Source: Ignavibacteriales bacterium
GTDB taxonomy: Bacteria; Bacteroidota; Ignavibacteria; Ignavibacteriales; Ignavibacteriaceae
Assembly: GCA_015709675.1 (NCBI GenBank)
Contig: CP054182.1
Location: forward strand, 2,397,448-2,461,447
Reading direction: 5' to 3'
DNA: 64,000 nt
A program made the translations under genes and the position numbers. Under the pieces are notes generated by a model. The model ran no database searches. It was not told the origin of the DNA and worked only from the letters and a program-made list of their open reading frames with translations. This document shows positions 20,566 to 28,569 of this stretch, one piece after another (within the stretch, counting starts at the first letter, position 1; the number at the start of each line of letters is the position of its first letter).

Positions 20566-21216
20566 ATGATCAAACAAATAACCTATCTTACTTTTCTTGA
20601 TGCCCTTCTGGCGGGAGATAAATTACTTTGCCAGTCAATTGTCAAGAATCTCGTTGACAATAAAATTCCTGTAGAGACAATCTATTTTGACCTTTTTCAA
20701 AAAGTTATGTATCGTATAGGAACCATGTGGGAAAAAAACCAGATTTCCATCCCCGTTGAGCATCATGCAACCCAGATCATTGATGAACTGATATCAGTTA
20801 CGCTGAATGCCAGTCAGAAGGAAGAAGGGAATGGCAAGAGATGCATTATTTCCTGTGTTGATAAAGAGTACCATCTGCTCGGTGCAAAAATGGTGTCGTA
20901 CATCTTTGAACTTAATGGCTGGGATACCATATTTTTGGGTGCAAGCACCCCCCCTAAAACCCTGGTGAACTATGTTATGGAGAAAGATCCGCATGTTGTC
21001 GGTCTTTCAAATAATTTCCACCTCAATTTTCTTCGCCTATTAGAGACCATCGAACTTATCAAGCAGGCAAGACCCAATCAGCAGATTTATCTCGGCGGGC
21101 AGGCAATAGGTCAGGTAGCCGATAAGCTTCCAAAGGAACATGAAGGAGTAAAAATCTTCCATTCAATTATGGATTTAAACAAGCATCTGAAGGAAATCTC
21201 GCTCCAGACTGCCTGA
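20566..21216 (+). CDS. Stand-alone CarH-type B12-binding protein (possible light sensor)
   Basis: The 216-residue protein has a four-helix cap domain (about 1-88) and a Rossmann-type B12-binding domain (about 90-205). Trp55, nine residues, then Glu65-His66 reproduces the W-x9-EH signature that in CarH/LitR photoreceptors places Trp over adenosylcobalamin. Glu101-Tyr-His103-Leu-Leu-Gly matches the E-x-H-x-x-G form of the cobalt-ligating motif, so His103 is the likely lower axial ligand. The usual MerR-type DNA-binding domain is absent; the protein begins directly with the cap. It may act on a partner protein, as AerR-type antirepressors do, or be an unrelated B12 sensor. An Mla-like operon starts 100 bases downstream. 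Light sensing is inference from the motifs. Confidence 0.85.
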   Translation: MIKQITYLTFLDALLAGDKLLCQSIVKNLVDNKIPVETIYFDLFQKVMYRIGTMWEKNQISIPVEHHATQIIDELISVTLNASQKEEGNGKRCIISCVDKEYHLLGAKMVSYIFELNGWDTIFLGASTPPKTLVNYVMEKDPHVVGLSNNFHLNFLRLLETIELIKQARPNQQIYLGGQAIGQVADKLPKEHEGVKIFHSIMDLNKHLKEISLQTA

Positions 21217-21315
21217 TAAAGAAATCAGGGGGGAACTGTTTTTTATGTTCCCTAAAGTTTGTACTTTTCCCCGTAAATTTTCATCATTCTTCAATAGCGG
21301 CTAATTTCAGGAAAA

Positions 21316-22098
21316 ATGACGGGTTTCATGGTTTCTTATTTTAAGCGAAAGGGGGATGGTCTTTTTGAGACGTTCAGATATATATTTGAAGTCTTTTCGG
21401 ACCTGGTTACCTTCCGAAAACAGACCCAGATTTCAGCAATCGTTTTCTTCCGGCAGATTCTATTCACGGGGTTTGATGCGCTAAGTATAATCGTCCTGAT
21501 CGCCGCGGCAATAGGGGGCATTATGGTAATTGAGGGGAATTCAGTTCTCCCCGGTTTTACTCAAAGCAAAATCTTTTATAATATTCTTATAAGTATAGTT
21601 TTCCGGGAGCTTAGCTGCCTGCTCACAGCGTTCATTATCGTTGCCCGCTCTGGAACTGCTATTTCTACAGAACTGGGGAATATGACTATTAATCATGAAA
21701 TTGAGGCATTGCTTTCCTTCGGGGTTTCACCCATTACGTATCTTGTAGTCCCGCGTGTTTTGGGAGTTGTGGCCGCCATGGTGATTCTCTCCATATATTT
21801 CAACGTTGCTGCCGTATTAAGCTGCTGGGCACTGAGCAGTATGTTTGTGCCGGTATCGCTCGATGATTTTCTTATGTACGTTTTTGCTGAATTAAGCATT
21901 ACTGATCTTATTTCAGGTGTTGTCAAATCAGTTGTATTCGGATTGGTCATTTCCTTAATTTCTACGTATCAGGGCTTGCAGGTTAAAATTGCCACAACCG
22001 AGGTGCCGCAAAGAACTATCAAAGCTGTGGTTCTTTCTCTAACCTGGATAATCATCCTTGATGTTTTGTTAACCATTCTGTTCTTCTTTACGGTCTGA
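21316..22098 (+). CDS. MlaE-family ABC transporter permease
   Basis: The 260-residue integral membrane protein has five or six hydrophobic segments and the MlaE signature region ARSGTAISTELGNM followed by EIEALLSFGVSP. MlaE permeases work with an MlaF-type ATPase and MCE proteins in phospholipid or hydrophobic-substrate transport between inner and outer membranes. The next gene starts two bases after the stop and encodes the ATPase-like partner, then come MCE and lipoprotein genes, forming the usual Mla-like order. The start at 21316 leaves a short N-terminal cytosolic amphipathic segment, normal for the family. Substrate unknown. Confidence 0.92.
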   Translation: MTGFMVSYFKRKGDGLFETFRYIFEVFSDLVTFRKQTQISAIVFFRQILFTGFDALSIIVLIAAAIGGIMVIEGNSVLPGFTQSKIFYNILISIVFRELSCLLTAFIIVARSGTAISTELGNMTINHEIEALLSFGVSPITYLVVPRVLGVVAAMVILSIYFNVAAVLSCWALSSMFVPVSLDDFLMYVFAELSITDLISGVVKSVVFGLVISLISTYQGLQVKIATTEVPQRTIKAVVLSLTWIIILDVLLTILFFFTV

Positions 22099-22099
22099 G

Positions 22100-22858
22100 A
22101 TGAGTCTGGTATCACTTGAAAGTGTTCATTATATTTCGGACCGGTATGAAGTAAAAGATCTGAGTATGCAGTTTGAAAAGGGGAAACTGTATGGATTTCT
22201 CGCTCCTCCTGATGAACCGGTGAATGAATTACTAAAGCTTATTTCAGGAATTGTGCAGCCGGATGAAGGAGCGGTGCGGTTTAACAATACTGACATGAAT
22301 TTAGGAACGCTTTATAATCTGAGGGAGATCAGGAAAAAGATTTCTTATATATTTGAAAGGGGATCACTGCTTGCTAATCTGTCAATTCTGGAAAATCTGC
22401 TTCTCCCGTATGATTACCACTATCCTGACGTTAGCAGAGAAGAAAAAATGGAAAATATCAGGAACTACTTCAGTTATTTTCTTCTTCCGGAATCTATTCT
22501 GGAGGAGCGCCCTGCGGTACAAAGGCAGCAGACATCAAAACTGGTCATCATCATCAGAGCACTTTTGACTTCCCCTGAATTTCTGGTGTTGGATATGCCT
22601 TTCACCGATCTTGAATTAAAAAGCAAGAAGCGCCTGCTTCGAAAACTGGCTGAATTGAAAAAGGGAGGAAACATCACCCAGTTATACTATTCAAATAGTG
22701 ATATTCTGTATGATGAATGTGATCTTTGTTACGTTTTTGAAAACGGCAAAATTATTGAAACAGGTGCGTGGGATGAACTGATTTTGTCAGATAACCCTCA
22801 GACACAAAAAATTATTAAAGACTATTTTGAGATAGAACTCGATGAAGCTGAGATATAA
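22100..22858 (+). CDS. Degenerate MlaF-type ABC ATPase subunit (predicted inactive)
   Basis: The 252-residue protein aligns end to end with ABC ATPases of the MlaF type by position and secondary-structure pattern, but the catalytic motifs are gone. The Walker A segment reads APPDEPVNELLKLISG, with no GK[ST]. The Q-loop Gln is Glu (YIFERGSLL). The signature region reads ERPAVQRQQTSK instead of LSGGMQ. Walker B reads FLVLDMPF, with Met in place of the catalytic Glu. The switch His is absent (LYYSNSD). The frame is intact and the codon use is like that of its neighbours, so it is not a decaying pseudogene. It overlaps the MCE gene start by 17 bases. It may be a structural pseudo-ATPase, or need another ATPase encoded elsewhere. 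Confidence 0.85.
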   Translation: MSLVSLESVHYISDRYEVKDLSMQFEKGKLYGFLAPPDEPVNELLKLISGIVQPDEGAVRFNNTDMNLGTLYNLREIRKKISYIFERGSLLANLSILENLLLPYDYHYPDVSREEKMENIRNYFSYFLLPESILEERPAVQRQQTSKLVIIIRALLTSPEFLVLDMPFTDLELKSKKRLLRKLAELKKGGNITQLYYSNSDILYDECDLCYVFENGKIIETGAWDELILSDNPQTQKIIKDYFEIELDEAEI

Positions 22859-23906
22859 ATACCCGCAAAGAACGGTAAAGATTTTTATCAGTGTGGCTTT
22901 GCTCATGCTGCTTTCAGGCTTGATGTTTATTATTATTCAGACCAAACTCTTTGAAACTAAAGTTGTTTTCAAAGCAAAGTTTGCAGACGCGAACGGTCTC
23001 TCCTCTACATCTCCGGTGAACTTTAAGGGATTCAAAATTGGCAATATCCGTAATTTTGAGCTCTCAAAGGATAATTATGTAATTGCGGAGTTCGAGGTTT
23101 TTGCTGAATACGCAGATAAGATCGTAGTAAATTCAGCTCTATATAAAGGAGTTAATCCTGTTACCAATACCTCTTTGATTGAATTTCTTCAGGGGGATGA
23201 AACCAGCATTCCGCTCTCACCCGGGAGCCTGATACCGGCTATTGACGTTCCTGAAGGCAGAATGCTCCTTGCTGAAAACAAAGTGACCAAATCAGGTGAT
23301 CTGATTACCTCACTCCTCCTGAATTTGCAGGAATTTACGGATGCACTGAACTCCGATAACAATCCTGATAAGGGAGCAATTTTCCGGGCGATTGTGAATC
23401 TTGCTGATGCATCAGAAGACCTGAAGGTGATAGCGGGGGAGATGAATTCATTTACCGCGGCACTTAAAAAGGATGGTAATACCGGAGACGGTGCAATTTT
23501 CCGCGCCATAAATAATGTCGCTGATCTTACTCAGGAAGTAAAAGAGATAAGTGATGTTCTGAAAAGTTCAGTTTATAAGATTGATACATTGCTTGCCCAA
23601 TACCAGAATCCTGACGGACTTGCGCAAAGAATGATTGACCCGACCGGAGAGCAGATATTCAAACCGGTTTCACAAAGTCTGAATGAGGTTAATAAACTGC
23701 TGCCAGAAGTTGAACATTTCCTCAAATTTATGAATTCCCAGACGGCAGATATTACGTATATGCTTGAAGACCTGAAAACAGTTCTGAAACAGGTACAGGT
23801 TACCTTCGAAACGGTGAATAATAGTCCGCTGATTAATCAGCCCGGGGAGGATTATATAAGAAACTTTAATTCATCTCACATCCGTTCAAAGAGTCTGCCA
23901 AAATGA
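22842..23906 (+). CDS. MCE/MlaD-family substrate-binding protein
   Basis: The 354-residue protein has an N-terminal TM helix (about 13-33) and an MCE domain at about 38-120, with FADANGLSSTSPVNFKGFKIGNI, the characteristic VxxxGxxVGxV-like region. A long helical C-terminal part (about 150-345) follows, rich in heptads (NLQEFTDALNS, INNVADLTQEVKEISDVL). MCE proteins form hexameric rings or tubes that carry lipids across the periplasm; the helical tail is typical of longer members. It overlaps the upstream ATPase-like gene and its stop overlaps the start of the lipoprotein gene, so the four genes form one tightly coupled unit. Confidence 0.92.
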   Translation: MKLRYKYPQRTVKIFISVALLMLLSGLMFIIIQTKLFETKVVFKAKFADANGLSSTSPVNFKGFKIGNIRNFELSKDNYVIAEFEVFAEYADKIVVNSALYKGVNPVTNTSLIEFLQGDETSIPLSPGSLIPAIDVPEGRMLLAENKVTKSGDLITSLLLNLQEFTDALNSDNNPDKGAIFRAIVNLADASEDLKVIAGEMNSFTAALKKDGNTGDGAIFRAINNVADLTQEVKEISDVLKSSVYKIDTLLAQYQNPDGLAQRMIDPTGEQIFKPVSQSLNEVNKLLPEVEHFLKFMNSQTADITYMLEDLKTVLKQVQVTFETVNNSPLINQPGEDYIRNFNSSHIRSKSLPK

Positions 23907-24874
23907 AAAAGCAATATTTATACCTGACGCTTTTTATTGTTTTTCTGTTCGCCGGATGTGGTGGCAGTAATGTATCCGATTTGCGTAGTCTGCAAAACAT
24001 TAAACGGGGGAATGAATATATCGGAGTTGCAGACCGGCAATTCAATGAGAATAATCTGGAAAGCGCGCTGAGGAATTTCGAAAATGCGCTTAAGGAGTTC
24101 AGTCTTATTGACTACTCTGACGGAAAAGCACGTGCCCTTAAAGGATCAGCAAGGGTTTATATTGCGCTTGGCAAACGTGATGAAGCTTCAATTCTCCTGA
24201 GCCGTCTTCAGGCAATGAAAAGTATTCTTTCCGGTGAATTGAAGTTTATGGTAACACTGGCCTTCACCGAGTATTACCGGGCATTCGGCATTTCTGATTC
24301 GCTGACCATGGTAACAGCTGAATGGAATAATTTCACTGATCCCGCTGAAAAAATGCAGCTTCTTGCGTATCATCTCATTGTAACTTCAGAGAAAGCAAGT
24401 GTTCAGAGCAGTGATCTGAATACTGCAAAAAAGCTTTTTAGCAGTTATTATGTTGAGGACCCGCTAGATCTTGAGATTGATATTCAGGCAATGTCACTGA
24501 TTGCTTATGCGGCAGCGTTTGCAGAGTTTAACATGGGGAATCTGGATGAATCGGAAAAATACTTTCAGTATTCACTTCAGTATGATAAAGCTGCAGGCAA
24601 CTATATGCAGATTGCTGACAACCTGTATTATCTGGGGATTATTGCTGAAAGACAAATGAAGTATGGAAATTCGGCAGACTACTTTAACAGAGCTTATGAA
24701 ATTTATCTTCTTCTGAATGAAAAGGAAAAGGCTGGATTAAGCAATGCTCATTATCTTTTACAGAAGTACAGGATTAGTTCAGAAAAATCTTTACTGAAAT
24801 CCGAACTTGAGAGAATAGCTGATTCTACACAGGATAAAGAACTGCAGAATAAAATAAAAGCTATTCTGAAATAA
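23903..24874 (+). CDS. TPR-containing lipoprotein of the Mla-like operon
   Basis: The 323-residue protein carries a lipoprotein signal (FLFAGC, lipid-modified Cys19). The mature part is almost all helical, with TPR-like repeats such as AEFNMGNLDESEKYFQYSLQ and LYYLGIIAERQMKYGNSADY. It starts inside the stop codon of the MCE gene (ATGA overlap). Its operon position corresponds to the lipoprotein or outer-membrane partner often found with MCE systems, so a role in the periplasmic or outer-membrane end of the transport path is likely, but the exact family was not recognised. Confidence 0.75.
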   Translation: MKKQYLYLTLFIVFLFAGCGGSNVSDLRSLQNIKRGNEYIGVADRQFNENNLESALRNFENALKEFSLIDYSDGKARALKGSARVYIALGKRDEASILLSRLQAMKSILSGELKFMVTLAFTEYYRAFGISDSLTMVTAEWNNFTDPAEKMQLLAYHLIVTSEKASVQSSDLNTAKKLFSSYYVEDPLDLEIDIQAMSLIAYAAAFAEFNMGNLDESEKYFQYSLQYDKAAGNYMQIADNLYYLGIIAERQMKYGNSADYFNRAYEIYLLLNEKEKAGLSNAHYLLQKYRISSEKSLLKSELERIADSTQDKELQNKIKAILK

Positions 24875-24894
24875 TATACCCTATGCCGGTTCCT

Positions 24895-27246
24895 CTATGC
24901 AGGAATCTGCTTGGTATAGTGCTTCACTTTTTCGATGAATTCCTGGCTGTCTATTGGCTTTGCTATATAGTCGCTTGCACCTGCTTCAAGACATTTTTCT
25001 CTGTCTCCCTTCATTGCAAAAGCAGTCAGAGCAATAATCGGAGTATCTTTATACTCGGGAAGCTGCCTGATTCTTTCCGTTGCTTCAAATCCATTCATTA
25101 CCGGCATCTGCATATCCATCAGGATCAGGTCAAATATCTGTGTTTTTGCAAGTTCAAGGGCCTCGGCACCGTTCTCAACAACTGAAATGGAATTAAAATT
25201 ATTCTTTTTTAGAAGACGAGTTACTATGATCTGAGAATGTTTGTAATCTTCCACAAGAAGGATTTTCGGTTCAGTGGCAGGCTGTGCAGCTAATGCCTCC
25301 GGAGGTGTCGGCTCATCGTACCGGTTAATCATATTGTTGATCGTATCGGCAAGATCCTCAATTTTTGTTGAGCGTTTTGAAAGCAGATCAGCAAATAATC
25401 CGTCAATCTTCTTCAGGTCTTCAGCAAAATTCTCTTTGCCGGTATATATAACGATGGGGAGGTTGGCAAAGCGGGGATTTGATTTTATCAGCTTTATCAG
25501 CTCGAAACCATTAACCTCGGGCATATCCAGATCAACGATAGCCAGATCAAGATGCATATTCTTAATCCGGTCCATAACCTTCGCGGAGTAGGGTTCTGCG
25601 ATTGCGTTATATCCGACTGATTCAATAGCACCCTTGATTAAGTTAAGTGTGGGCAGGTCATCATCAACACATAAGATATTTGAATCCCGCTTGAGTTTAT
25701 AGCTGGTGAGCACCTCAACCAGGTCTTTATATTTAATCGGTTTTACAAAATACTCAACCGCACCCATCAAGAATGCTTTCTGCTGTTCTGCCTCAACCGA
25801 GCATACAATTACGGGAACATTCTTCGTGTTTTCTGATTCTCTGATCTTTTTCAGAAGTTCAAGCCCGTTTACATCGGGGAGCACAATATCCATGATAACA
25901 GCAAGGAATTTTTCATGCTTTATCATCTGAAGCGCTTTTTCTCCCGAGTTAACAATAGTCGGGTCATATCCCCATTTGTTAAGGTAGTTGCTCAGCAGTT
26001 TTGATGTTGCATAATCATCTTCAATAACCAGCACTTTGCTTTTCCCGACAGGTTTTGGAAGTGCACTTAATTTTTCTTCAAGGGAAGAACCGGCTGGTTC
26101 CATCAGAACTGAAAACTGAAGTACAAGTCCTTTGGAGGAGGTTGTCCCGATATCAAGTTGTCCGCCAAGAAGATCAATAAGCTTTTTTGCAAGGATAATG
26201 CTGAGTGCTGAGACAGGTCCCGTTTTGGTTATATTGTTTTCAAGGAAAAACAGCGGACGGGTGAAATTCACAGTTGAATGTACCGGAACGATATCACCGG
26301 TATTCAGTATTCTGAAATTAAGCCGGTTCCTGCCTTCGGAACTGATCGAAATGAGAATCTTGCCTTTAATGGTAAGAGTTTTAAACAGGTTTATAAACGT
26401 CTGCAGAACTGATTTAAGTTTCTGGGCATCGGCTTTTCCGGAATTTATGGACAGATTCTCCGTGGTAATCTCGAGTGATATATCGCGGGAATCCGATTTA
26501 TCCGCCAGGGGCTGTTTGAGTTCTTCCAGGAGTGAATCTATCTGGAATGTTGACGTATTATTGAGCAGCAGGCCCGACTCGATTTTGGATATATCAACAA
26601 TCTCATTAAGCAGATAGGATAATTTCTGGGCGCTTTCCTTTATATTAATGATATACTCGTTTTGCGATGGGGTAAGCTTTTCTTCACCCAGGAGGGAAAG
26701 GAATCCGATAATGCTGTTAACAGGAGTCCTGATTTCGCTTGATAAATTACTGATTACGCGATTCAAATCCTCATCATGATCATTGCCGCTTACGGTGAAA
26801 TAATATAAAACCTCTTCCGAAAGAAGTTTGATGCTGTCAAGTTTTTCTTTTTCAGCTTTCTGATAAGGGGATTTCTGAGAAAGTTTAAGAAGGTACCTCT
26901 GGTGGTCCGGAGCGGCGATCTGAAGAGTGATGTCGCTGCTATTTCCTTCACTGATTTTTATTTCACAAACGTGATCGGGGGTATAATCTGTCTGTTCACC
27001 GAAATTTTTAGCGCTTTTACATGAAGTACAGTTATAACTGTTGGCATGTGCAAATTTCTTAGTTGCGTTCCGTGACTTTCCGCTGAGTATAAAGGTATCA
27101 AATTTCAGGGAAAAGAGAATAGCGGAACTATACCCGAATTCCTCACAAATGAAATCGCAGTAGTGATCAGGAAAATCAGCCGGAGTGCTTCTCAGGTTCT
27201 TTAATAATTTTCCTATAATGCCTGCAGCCTGGAAATTTCCGCTCAT
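24895..27246 (-). CDS. Histidine-kinase-like protein with three receiver domains, phosphoacceptor His lost
   Basis: The chosen start gives 783 residues; an ATG at 27333 would add 29 AT-rich residues. The N-terminal region (about 1-150) is a possible GAF-like sensor with Cys30, Cys34, Cys73, Cys76 (CTSC) and Cys94. The dimerisation helix reads NLSSEIRTPVN: the usual SHEIRTP His is Ser170. The HATPase-like region (about 230-390) lacks clear G1 (ILNTGDIVP) and G2 glycines. Three receivers follow (about 402-519, 520-636, 660-776), each with acidic pocket and phosphoacceptor Asp (MDIVLPD, VDLDMPE, MDMQMPV). It therefore looks like a phospho-scaffold or pseudokinase driven by other kinases. No transmembrane segment is visible, so it is probably cytosolic. 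It is convergent with the Mla-like operon. Confidence 0.85.
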   Translation of the reverse strand: MSGNFQAAGIIGKLLKNLRSTPADFPDHYCDFICEEFGYSSAILFSLKFDTFILSGKSRNATKKFAHANSYNCTSCKSAKNFGEQTDYTPDHVCEIKISEGNSSDITLQIAAPDHQRYLLKLSQKSPYQKAEKEKLDSIKLLSEEVLYYFTVSGNDHDEDLNRVISNLSSEIRTPVNSIIGFLSLLGEEKLTPSQNEYIINIKESAQKLSYLLNEIVDISKIESGLLLNNTSTFQIDSLLEELKQPLADKSDSRDISLEITTENLSINSGKADAQKLKSVLQTFINLFKTLTIKGKILISISSEGRNRLNFRILNTGDIVPVHSTVNFTRPLFFLENNITKTGPVSALSIILAKKLIDLLGGQLDIGTTSSKGLVLQFSVLMEPAGSSLEEKLSALPKPVGKSKVLVIEDDYATSKLLSNYLNKWGYDPTIVNSGEKALQMIKHEKFLAVIMDIVLPDVNGLELLKKIRESENTKNVPVIVCSVEAEQQKAFLMGAVEYFVKPIKYKDLVEVLTSYKLKRDSNILCVDDDLPTLNLIKGAIESVGYNAIAEPYSAKVMDRIKNMHLDLAIVDLDMPEVNGFELIKLIKSNPRFANLPIVIYTGKENFAEDLKKIDGLFADLLSKRSTKIEDLADTINNMINRYDEPTPPEALAAQPATEPKILLVEDYKHSQIIVTRLLKKNNFNSISVVENGAEALELAKTQIFDLILMDMQMPVMNGFEATERIRQLPEYKDTPIIALTAFAMKGDREKCLEAGASDYIAKPIDSQEFIEKVKHYTKQIPA

Positions 27247-27563
27247 CCTGTAAACCAAGTCCAATAAATAAAAGTCATTTAAACTCAAATATATTAAATA
27301 TCCGGTACTCTTTAAATAATGAATATAAATCATATGCTAATAATAATAGCAGGTTTTAGCCGGCAGGGGGAGGGGAGGCTGTGTGACTTCCCGCTGAATC
27401 AATAAGGGCGTTGGTTTGAGACCGGATTTCTGCCGTACAATGGTGTCAAACCTCACCCGGAGGAATGGGTCTTCCGGGTATGCCCGGCCGGGTAAAATCT
27501 GAAAATTTTGCTTGGATTATTAGGGGATGATTACTATTTTGCCATAACTTAATTAAACAGGTA
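27247..27563. other. Hairpin-rich intergenic region
   Basis: This 317-bp divergent gap holds several nested inverted repeats and is locally GC-rich compared with its surroundings. GGTTTGA (27413-27419) pairs with TCAAACC (27446-27452); ACCCGGA (27455-27461) pairs with TCCGGGT (27473-27479); CCCGGCCGGG (27483-27492) is a perfect palindrome. There is no plausible ORF. On the minus strand these would lie in the leader of the three-receiver protein; on the plus strand they lie upstream of the promoter candidate at 27512. No known RNA family was recognised. Confidence 0.45.
27512..27542 (+). promoter_or_regulatory. Candidate promoter for the small secreted protein gene
   Basis: TTG (27512-27514), 20 bases, then TATTTTGC (27535-27542), 21 bases before the ATG at 27564. 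Spacing and -7 shape match the candidate upstream of the B12-binding protein gene. Confidence 0.4.
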
Positions 27564-27953
27564 ATGAAAAAAGCGTTTCTCCTTGGGTTTTTGCTTAGTG
27601 CTACCCTGATTTCAGGTGCATTTATCGAGTTTTTTCAGGCAAAAAGTGAAAATAGTGCCGTAAAACTCGAGTGGAAGACTAATACCGAGTCCTCCCTGAA
27701 AGAGTTCGTGGTTGAACGCAAAACCGTGAATGGCAATTTTATTGTCATCGGTAAAGTTGCTGCCCGTGGGGATAATTCATACTACACCTTCATTGATGAG
27801 GCAGCGTTCAAGTCAAATGATTATGTTTTCGTTTACCGGTTAAAATTGGTTGATACTGACTCGCAGCACTCTTATTCAAAGGAGATTTCTGTCTCTCATT
27901 CCTTGTCCGATGTTAAACGAACCTGGGGCAGTATAAAGGCGATGTTCAGGTAA
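27564..27953 (+). CDS. Small secreted Fn3-like protein
   Basis: The 129-residue protein has a signal peptide (MKKAFLLGFLLSATLISGAF). The mature part looks like a single fibronectin-III/Ig-like sandwich: VKLEWKTNTESSLKEFVVERK...YTFIDEAA...FVYRLKLVDTDSQHSYSKEISV. This resembles the Fn3-type module that precedes sorting tails in many Bacteroidota secreted proteins, here standing alone and ending in a short basic tail (TWGSIKAMFR) without a recognised sorting domain. Function unknown; probably exported. The gene has its own promoter candidate and is followed 31 bases later by maf. Confidence 0.7.
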   Translation: MKKAFLLGFLLSATLISGAFIEFFQAKSENSAVKLEWKTNTESSLKEFVVERKTVNGNFIVIGKVAARGDNSYYTFIDEAAFKSNDYVFVYRLKLVDTDSQHSYSKEISVSHSLSDVKRTWGSIKAMFR

Positions 27954-27984
27954 TCGGGAAAATTCGTGATTCTCAGGTTCCCAT

Positions 27985-28569
27985 TTGCCCCCTCTCAGCC
28001 ATAAGTTTTACCTCGCTTCAAATTCCCCCAGAAGATTAGAACTCCTTCAGCTCATTTCCATTCATCCTATTGTCATCAGTCCTGATTTTGATGAGATTTT
28101 TTCAGGTGATGTACCTCCCTCTGAATTAGCCATTAGACTTGCATCCGGAAAACTAAATAGCGTCAAGGAAAAAGTTCCTGAAGGACTAGTACTTTCCGCG
28201 GATACCCTGGTGATCTTTGAGAATCAGATTTTAGGCAAACCGGCTAATCATAATGAAGCGGAAGAGATGCTTCGTCTCCTCAGCGGGAACTGGCATTCCG
28301 TAATCACAGGGTTTTCCCTCCTGAATAAGGGAAACGGTAGAATAATTAACCGAGCTTCCCACACCCGTGTCCATTTCCGTCATCTTGCTGAATATGAGAT
28401 TGCTGAATACATTGAATCCGGCAGTCCGTTTGACAAAGCGGGGGGATATGGAATTCAGGACTCTTTCGGGGCGATTTTCGTTGATGAAATTGCCGGTGAT
28501 TTTTATAATGTGGTAGGTCTCCCGCTGGCTGAGGTCTATAAGGCGATAAAGGAGATTACCGTTGATTGA
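27985..28569 (+). CDS. maf: Maf-family nucleotide pyrophosphatase
   Basis: The 194-residue protein has the Maf hallmarks: LASNSPRRLELL at the start, SADTLV with the catalytic Asp, GKP, and YGIQDSFGAIFVDEIAGDFYNVVGLPL near the end. Maf proteins hydrolyse non-canonical or regular nucleoside triphosphates (dTTP/UTP type) to monophosphates plus pyrophosphate in the cytosol. The only start after the last in-frame stop (TGA at 27967) is TTG at 27985, so a TTG start is assigned. Its stop overlaps the TTG start of the next gene. Confidence 0.93.
   Translation: MPPLSHKFYLASNSPRRLELLQLISIHPIVISPDFDEIFSGDVPPSELAIRLASGKLNSVKEKVPEGLVLSADTLVIFENQILGKPANHNEAEEMLRLLSGNWHSVITGFSLLNKGNGRIINRASHTRVHFRHLAEYEIAEYIESGSPFDKAGGYGIQDSFGAIFVDEIAGDFYNVVGLPLAEVYKAIKEITVD

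Noticed and set aside
21231-21252. GGGAAC/GTTCCC hairpin after the B12 protein gene as a terminator
   Set aside because: The T run is in the loop and no T tract follows the stem, so termination is not supported.
27564-27953. Type IX secretion C-terminal sorting domain in the small Fn3-like protein
   Set aside because: The terminal residues do not show the conserved sorting-tail motifs; the PKD giants lack them as well.
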